64,000 nucleotides of DNA from Ascochyta rabiei (Eukaryota > Ascomycota > Dothideomycetes > Pleosporales > Didymellaceae). Where the stretch lies: contig NC_082406.1 in the NCBI RefSeq assembly GCF_004011695.2, positions 1,488,001 through 1,552,000 of the forward strand. Direction: 5' to 3'. Shown here piece after piece: positions 58,075-64,000 of this stretch (within the stretch, counting starts at the first letter, position 1; every line of letters begins with the position of its first letter). The position numbers were made by a program, and so were the translations under genes. The notes under the pieces are model-generated. The model was not told the origin of the DNA. It was given only the letters and a program-made list of their open reading frames with translations, and made no database searches.

Positions 58075-60072
58075 TTGTTGGAACATATGCGCCTGCATTT
58101 GTTGCTGCTGTATCTGCATTTGAACCATAAGATCGTCCTGCGCCAACGGAGAAGGTGGGAACTGCTGGCTCGCTCTCCTGCCGAACGGAGAGTGTGGCGA
58201 GACAATGCCGGCCAGATCAGGCCTGCTCAATGGCAGAGCAGGCAGGGCAGGTGAGCCACCACGCCCATCTTGAGACCCAAAGTAGCCACCGGGAGACCAT
58301 GTACCAGAGGGAGACATGCCATGGTGAGAAAAGCTTCCAGGGCCTGCAAAAGTCGAGTGACGGTGCATGTGCATGCTCGGTCTAACATTTGCGAAGGAAC
58401 CGGGGGAGGCGATTGACTGACGAGACATGTGACCAGGCGATGGTCCAAATGGGAAAGGTCCAGATATGACACTTCCTTGCCTGCCACGATGACTGCCTCC
58501 AGAGGGTGTTGGTAGTGGTGGCGAGAAGGGCAGGCCCGGATACTGTCCAGATAGCTGGCGCGACATTGGCGGCGGCGCTTCATCTTCTCCACCTAGACTC
58601 ACGCCCAGAGCTGCAAGTTTTGCCTCTACGAGTGAGTTCACGTAATTGTCCCACTGGCTCTTCTTTGGCACGAAAACTTTGTAATTCGATCCAGTGCTAG
58701 CCCGCTCTGCCCGCACATCATCTTCTGTTGGCCATATAGCTCGGTTGTGCGCCTGTTGATCCCCAACACCCACGCCATTCCAGTTGCCAAAGCCACTTGT
58801 GTTGTAGCCCAGACGTTGCAGGTGCTGCATCTTCGCCTCGACTGCTCCAGGGCTCATGGGCTTTGGTGGGTAGCCGTGTGTCCCTCTCGGAATGTCGTGG
58901 GGTATCGAAATAACGCAGCCTTTGCCCTTGACCATGATCTTCCTGCGAGTGCGCGGAGCGGGGGTTCTTGTGGGCTCCACTGGCGTAGGAGGCTTGTTGG
59001 GCGTTTGCTCCACTGGCTTCGGTGAAGGCGAGGGCGAGGCATTTTGAGGCAAGATTGGCGATGCAAATAGGTTGCGTGCACTCGAGGTACGAGGAGGGAA
59101 TTGTGGAGCTGCAGAGCCGGAGGCTGAGGTCTCTTTCGGGTGCGAGGCGGGCTCGGCCCCAGCGTACTTTGAGGCCATCATCTTCCCAAGTGCTTCTTTC
59201 TGATCCTTGCTGATATGGCGCCAGAAATCCTGCTGGTTCAGCGTCTTGTTGTTGGTCCTCGTCTTGTGGCCTCTTTTCGGTGGCCCTTGGAGGAAGAAAT
59301 CCTGGTCCTGGTCCTGGTCCTGGTCCGAATCCGAGTTGGAGTCGACGTCGAAGCTGATGTCGCTCTTCCACCTGTTCTTCTCGCGGTTCCAACGCTCTTC
59401 CAAAAACGAACGGACCCACTCTTCCGAGGTAGGGTTCTTGTCAGAGGCGCGCGGTGTGAAGCCCGAGGATTGGGATTCCCTGATCGGCGTTATCGAGCGA
59501 GGCAGGCGAGACTGGATGAGGTTCTCGAGCGTGAACTGGTTGGGCGAGCCGTCTGGGTCGAGGCGGGGGATGAGATGGTCGAGGTTGAAGCGGCCGGGCG
59601 CGTCGTCGTCTACTTCGAGCCGGGGCGGCAGCAGATGCCCAAGACCAAAGTAGAGGGCAGAAGAAGCGTCGTCGAGATCGTCGCTGCCGAAGTTGGTCGA
59701 GACGTGGCGGTGGGGGTTGAAGACGGGGGGCGGGTGGCGGTAAGGACTGCCCCAGCTGGCCGTGTAGAAGGAAGTGTCGTCGGGGCGATCGTTGCGGGCG
59801 ACGGTCGAGGGGGTGCGCGGTCTGCGGCCGAGGGCGGACAAAGTAGGGAGCGTGGGCAGCTCAGGGCTGGAGTTGGCAAGCGTGAGCGTCGGGGACAGGG
59901 CGGTCCACAGCGTCTGGGTGGGCGAGGCAACGCTGCGCTCTTCGGACAAGTCGAGTGCTTCAGCGTCACCAAGACGGCCGAGGTGCTGGGCGGCGGTGGG
60001 CGGAGACGAGGGCAGGGCGGGCGGGGACGAGGGCAGGGCGAGCGAGGACTCCGAGATGCGTCGAGCGTGCAT
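52777..60072 (-). CDS. Giant coiled-coil protein (annotated as myosin-class-II-heavy-chain-like in fungi)
   Basis: One uninterrupted frame of 2431 codons. Order: Pro/Ser-rich N-terminus (1-220); EEWVRSFLEERWNREKNRWKSD then an acidic Asp/Ser stretch (about 225-260); disordered region with a basic patch TRRKIMVKGKGCVISIP (about 380); Gln tract (about 665-677); Phe-Lys-Pro repeats (AFKPD, SFKPT, AFKPV, about 900-985); a tandem repeat with consensus xPDxIRSIVxEALASHxPP (about 1433-1670, eight copies); heptad coiled coil about 1690-2250; then WLRELLGVRVDDINDLINALAQP and a Ser/Pro tail. It has no motor domain, so it is not a myosin; the label comes from coiled-coil similarity. Scaffold or septum/spindle-pole roles are guesses. 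Function unknown. Confidence 0.85.
58045..58080 (-). repeat. CAG/CAA tract encoding polyglutamine
   Basis: Twelve or so Gln codons in a row inside the giant gene, nine CAG followed by CAA on the coding strand side order reversed; preceded by other Gln-rich sequence. Likely polymorphic. Confidence 0.85.
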
Positions 60073-60139
60073 TCAACTTCAACTCGGCGCGTCGAGGACC
60101 ACGGACGGGGGCAGGCCAGGCCGGGAAGCACGCGTCGCT

Positions 60140-60153
60140 GGGGGGGGGGGGGG
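60140..60153 (+). repeat. 14-G homopolymer
   Basis: Run of 14 G, 68 bp upstream of the giant gene start (C-run on its sense strand, in the promoter or leader). Confidence 0.95.
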
Positions 60154-60240
60154 ATGATTATATACAAAACGGACGGCTACCACAGCGCACGGCTAAGGGA
60201 GCGGCATAAGGGTGATGGAGGTAGTGGAGGCGGTGGAGGC

Positions 60241-60354
60241 AGTCGAAGCAGTCGAGGCAGTCAAGGCAGTCGAAGCAGTCGAAGCAGTCGAAGCAGTCGA
60301 AGCAGTCGAAGCAGTCGAAGCAGTCGAAGCAGTCGAGGCAGTCGAGGCAGTCGA
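60241..60354 (+). repeat. 9-bp minisatellite upstream of the giant gene
   Basis: About 12.7 copies of AGTCGAAGC, with AGTCGAGGC and AGTCAAGGC variants at both ends and identical copies in the centre. All six frames lack stops because of the 9-bp period; this is not taken as coding. Confidence 0.93.
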
Positions 60355-60870
60355 GGTGGTGGAGGGGACTGGGGACGACAAGACGAAGACGAGCACGCAT
60401 CCTCTGGCTGCAGCAGCAAAACGAGCTCGTAGCAGAGAGAGGGCCGTCAGTCGTCAAGAATTTAGGGGAGCTGCGTCGAGCTGGCCCAAGCTAGCAACTA
60501 GCACCAGCGCCTGCTGATTGGCCGTGGGCGCTGGATTGCGGGCGACGGTGCAATGGTGAAGCTTCCTCGACCACTGCCGCCAATCCGCTGGCCCCTGACA
60601 CGTGGGACTTTGTACAGCGCATCCCGCCACGCCCACGTCCATGTCAAAGGGAACGACGGCGTGAACCCTCCGTGGACATCTCAGCATCGCCGCGGGAAGC
60701 TTCTGGATGTGGTCCCAGAAATGGATGAGGCATCGTGTCACGGCGTGTGCTTCATTTCCTCGCAGCACTGGCAGTCTGGCACCTACCACCGCCCCAGAGC
60801 ACGGTTGCATTCGCCTGCAAGCGAGCGCGCCCACTTGCTGCACGCTGTCACACTGCCTCTGAAACCTGTC

Positions 60871-60920
60871 GCTCGCTGTCACCCGCCGTCACTCGCCGTC
60901 ACTCGCCGTCGCTCGCCGTC
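60871..60920 (+). repeat. 10-bp tandem repeat
   Basis: Five copies of [AG]CTCGCCGTC with single-base changes in the first two. Confidence 0.8.
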
Positions 60921-61080
60921 ACTGCCTCTTGCGCCGACTTGTTGACCAACAACAAACAGTGCGCCGACTGTTGTTTCACAACGGCCACTTTACGCGTCTC
61001 CACGCGAAGCGGGCGAGCGCGCGGGAGCTAGGCTCGAAGCGTGGGCCCTGACAAGGACGCGTTGCATAATATCACCACAC

Positions 61081-61415
61081 CTGACATGATGTTGATGGTA
61101 ATGACAACTATAATAACAACCAGAACAATGACCATTATAATAAATCTAATAATAACCATTATAACAACCACCATAATAAATCTAATAGTTAATAACCACA
61201 ATGATAACCATAATAAAAACTATCATAATAAATCTAATAATAACCATAATAAAACCCATCATAACAGCCATCATAACAACCATCATAACAATCATCGTAA
61301 TAACCATAATTATAAACACAATAATGATAATAAAAATGACCACAATAATGACAATAAAAATAAACACAATAATAACAGCAATGACAAGAATAATAACAAT
61401 GCTAACAAGCTAGAC
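61081..61415 (+). repeat. AT-rich, G-poor degenerate repeat tract
   Basis: About 335 bp built from degenerate ATAATAACC-like units (ATAATAACCATAATAAA, CATCATAACAACC, AATAATGACAA). The plus strand is almost free of G, with strong strand asymmetry. It lies just past the MFS stop, so in MFS mRNA it would be a U/G-rich 3' UTR; the polyadenylation end is unknown. Confidence 0.85.
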
Positions 61416-61439
61416 AGTGCGCGTGGTGTATGCACAAAA

Positions 61440-63013
61440 TCACACCATCTGCCACTTCACCAGCCGCTTCAGAAACGGGCTCTTCTTAAACCCCTCTGGG
61501 ACACCGTCTGAACCCTCACTGGCCACCGCAACAGGATCAACATCGGACGCGCTCTTCCCAGCAATCGCTGCCTTCTCCTCCACGTCGCCAATCTTCCATG
61601 CCCGAACCCCCCACAACACACAAGCGGCCGCAATGTACATCCACCCAGTAAACAGGATTGCGCCGGTGTAACTACCACCGTTGTGCGCCACAATCTCCAA
61701 CCCAATAGGCTCGGAAAACGTCGTGGGCAGCACCAGCACCAGCCACGTCAGGCTCAGTGCGCTGGGGAGGTCTACCAGGCCCACAATCTCCGTCGTGACC
61801 GGCGCAGCGACAGCCCAGAAGGTGCCCGCGACCCACCCGCCCACGATGGCGAAGAAGACCAGCACGCCAAACGACTTTGCGAACATCCAAATCACCAGCG
61901 AGAACAACCCGGCCAGAAACGTCATGGTGCTCGCCATGTTCAACCTCCCAAACGAGTCGGAGAAGTACCCAATGGGCGGCCGCCCCATGGCCTGTCCCAG
62001 ATTCAACACCGCGCCGACTATACTGCCCTGCTGTGCCGTCATGCCCACTGTCCTGGCGTAGTTGGGCAGAGAAAACAGAAGCACGATGTACGCTAGCATG
62101 CTCAAGAAGCCAAACGCCACCAACCCCAGAAACTGCGGTTTCTGGAACAGCCGGTAATCGAAGCTCAACTGGCTGCTGCCAACCTGCTTGTTCCGGTCTC
62201 TGATGATCAGCGCACACGTTGTGTTGACGACGAACGCGAGGATGGCCAGGATGCGAAACGCCCACGGCAGCCCAATGTTCTTGATCATGGCCTGCGCAGC
62301 GAGCGAGTAGATCAGCCCGCCCAGGCCAGAGCCCGCAGCCGCGATTCCGTTGGCGAGCGAGCGGCGCGTCGTGAACCACTGCGCGCTGATGCCCACGCTG
62401 CCCACGAACAAAAACCCCATCCCGTACCCAAAGCACAGGCCCTGCGTCAGGAACAGCTGCCAGATCTCGCTTGCGAAGCTGGCCCCGATGAAAGACACGG
62501 TTTCGAGCGCGACGCCGATGAGCAGCGTCGTGCGCGTTCCGAACAGCCGCGTGGTGAGCGTGGCAAGGGGGGACACGATGAGGGCTTGGCTGATGGAGAG
62601 GCCGCCGATGAAGGCGTACGAGAGGTGGGACGCCCCCGGGAAGACATTGTTGGCGAGGTAGTAGGCGAGGAAGACGGCGTAGGCCGAGTTGAGGCCCCAT
62701 GTATGACTGGACCAGGTCAGTCGCGCTGTGTAGATGGGGAACGAGAGAAGATGGCCCACGCGTTAATGGTAGCACACGCTGCTACGCACACCCATCCATA
62801 CCCACCGTTCGGAGGAACATCTGCTTTCTTCTCTCCAACCGCCACATCGTCCTGTCCTGCACGTGCATCCTGGTCCTGAGTGACACCCTGCTCTTTCTCA
62901 CCGCTTGGCCCATCCGCCACCTCTACACCTTCACAGCTCTTCTCGCTACTCTCAGCCCCGCCATCATCCCTCGCATCCACCTCAACACCATCCGAAAATC
63001 GTCGAGTCGTCAT
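61440..63013 (-). CDS. MFS transporter, monocarboxylate-permease type
   Basis: Exons 63013-62760 and 62706-61440, 506 aa; the 53-bp intron joins CVAACATINA to HTWGLNSAYAVFLAYYL in phase. The first 75 residues are an acidic cytoplasmic tail, then PPNGGYGWVCVAA, the [DN]-G-x-G-W-x-V-x-x-[AS] signature of TM1 in the monocarboxylate (MCT) family. Twelve hydrophobic segments follow, with LFGTRTTLLIGVALE after TM2 and GRPPIGYFSDSFGRLNM in the central loop region. A 50-residue tail ends the protein. Fungal members transport monocarboxylates, riboflavin or toxins/metabolites; no specific substrate is indicated. Confidence 0.92.
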
Positions 63014-63867
63014 AACAACTCTTCTATCCCCGACCTCGGATCGTCGCCCGGGAATAACCTAGCCGCAAACAAAACCCCCTCTCTCTCTCTCTCTTTCTCA
63101 CGCAAGTAAACCTCCTACGGTGTATCGATCCCTGGCAGTAATTGCTCCAATCCGCAGCGCCGTCCGTCTCTTTACATACATTCCATGCTCCCGTGAGGAA
63201 AAGACGGAGGCGAGAGTAGAGTAGAGTAGAGCAGAGTAGAGCAGAGTAGAGCAGAGTAGAGCAGAGTAGAGTAGAGTAGAGTAGAGCAGAGTAGATGGAT
63301 GAGTCCTAGAGAGTGGAGCGAGTGCCTTCCCTGGACCAGGTCCCCATGCGCTAGTGCGGGTATAAGCAACTGAAGGTTTTCCGTTTGCCGCGGACGCGGG
63401 AGTGCGGTGAGGCCGCATGCGAGGCGATTGATTGGCCGTGCAAAGGAACGGACAACACGCCTGGCTTGCTGGGGGGTTGGGCACGCGAGCGCACACGGAG
63501 TGTCTCTGGGAGCGATGGACACCGCGGCATTCTCCATCGTCGACAGAGAAACAGTTTCGAGAGCTTTGTAGGATGCAGTGCATGGCGTTACATCAATGCA
63601 GGTGTGGCGATTGCACGACACAATGTGCATTGGCCGCCATGGATTCGACTGCAGACAGTTGCGGTTCGATTACGGAAAAGTCACGAGCAAGCCAAATATG
63701 CTTGTGTGGTCTATCACTGCAAGACTTGCAAATATTCAAGATTATGAGGTGTTCATAGAGATAGGAGAGCGAGAACGACAGTGGTTCTGCGTAGACAACA
63801 TCAACGTTCCATCAATTTAAATCCAAGTGGTATCATACATCCCCTCGCAACGCCTTTGATCCCATGT
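63014..63867. other. Upstream region of the MFS gene
   Basis: 854 bp. A CT-rich tract (about 63078-63100, GA on the gene strand) lies 65-90 bp before the ATG and is probably leader sequence. The AGAGT/C array is further up. No gene supported. Confidence 0.5.
63212..63295 (+). repeat. AGAGT/AGAGC pentanucleotide array
   Basis: About 17 copies of GTAGA/GCAGA alternating in a regular higher-order pattern, with a 10-bp GTAGAGCAGA unit in the centre. Confidence 0.92.
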
Positions 63868-64000
63868 CTACCGCACACCCGTCTCGCAGTGTGACATGAA
63901 CCTGTACATGCCCTCAACACCTTGGTACTCGAGCGGTGCGTTGTGGTTGACCTCGTCTGCCTCGCTTGTGTGCAAAGATTCGTAACCCGAAGGCGAGGAG
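63868..64000 (-). CDS. 3' end of an unidentified gene (truncated by window edge)
   Basis: From the window edge the minus strand reads 43 codons to a stop at 63868, ending LEYQGVEGMYRFMSHCETGVR. Composition (GYESLHTSEADEVNHNAPLEY) looks like a true protein C-terminus and no stop interrupts it. Too short to assign a family. Confidence 0.45.
   Translation of the reverse strand, partial: SSPSGYESLHTSEADEVNHNAPLEYQGVEGMYRFMSHCETGVR

Larger units (their letters stand above)
60073..61439. other. Repeat-rich intergenic region
   Basis: 1.37 kb between the giant gene start and the MFS stop. It holds the G run, the 9-bp minisatellite, a 10-bp repeat and the AT-rich tract. No gene supported. Confidence 0.5.

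Noticed and set aside
59215..60432. Plus-strand open frame of 405 codons antisense to the giant gene start
   Set aside because: It mirrors the coding strand of the giant gene and is kept open by GC-rich sequence and the 9-bp repeat. Product is a Val/Gly/Arg-rich sequence without domain.
61041..61511. Asn/His-rich plus-strand frame of 156 codons
   Set aside because: It is the G-poor repeat tract read as codons and then runs antisense into the MFS gene; no sign of selection as protein.

Overview
The window is nuclear DNA of a filamentous ascomycete, most likely a Dothideomycete of the Pleosporales kind. The grounds are dense single-copy genes on both strands, introns of about 46 to 60 bp with GT-AG ends, fungal-only families (Zn2Cys6 regulator, Pth11-like rhodopsin-fold receptor, SPX-ankyrin-GDPD phosphodiesterase), and secreted plant cell wall enzymes. 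The species assignment is inference. I see no rRNA, tRNA, CRISPR or intact transposon.

Left part (1-20.6 kb): XAP5/FAM50 protein, the phosphodiesterase GDE1, a cytochrome P450 with a 15-nt microexon, a small unknown protein, the NatA auxiliary subunit, an Fpg-type DNA glycosylase whose first exon encodes only Met-Pro-Glu, a short-chain reductase whose exons do not join in phase, the SUMO E1 subunit UBA2 and a queuosine salvage protein. A gene-poor 2.8 kb gap follows.

Middle part (23.4-45.4 kb): a secreted exo-polygalacturonase. Then comes a kynurenine-pathway block: kynureninase and indoleamine 2,3-dioxygenase are divergent over a 423-bp shared promoter, with a Zn2Cys6 regulator directly behind. 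Next is a run of RNA-processing genes (CWC25, ESF2, SYF2), a second P450, an F-box-like protein, a Nit2-like amidase, a Golgi TMF/Sgm1 coiled-coil protein and the proteasome chaperone NAS6.

Right part (46-64 kb): a secreted Asp-box (sialidase-fold) protein, a Pth11-like receptor, a tannase/feruloyl esterase with a probable GC-AG intron, a 2431-residue coiled-coil protein with an unusual tandem repeat, a monocarboxylate-type MFS transporter and the 3' end of one more gene. This part is rich in simple repeats: an AC tract, a 9-bp minisatellite, a 14-G run, a G-poor AT-rich tract and an AGAGT/C array.

Functionally the window mixes housekeeping genes with an accessory set suited to plant-associated growth: polygalacturonase, feruloyl esterase, sialidase-fold protein, Pth11-like receptor and P450s. 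Gene models were spliced by hand by matching reading phase and conserved motifs; exon positions are given in each entry.
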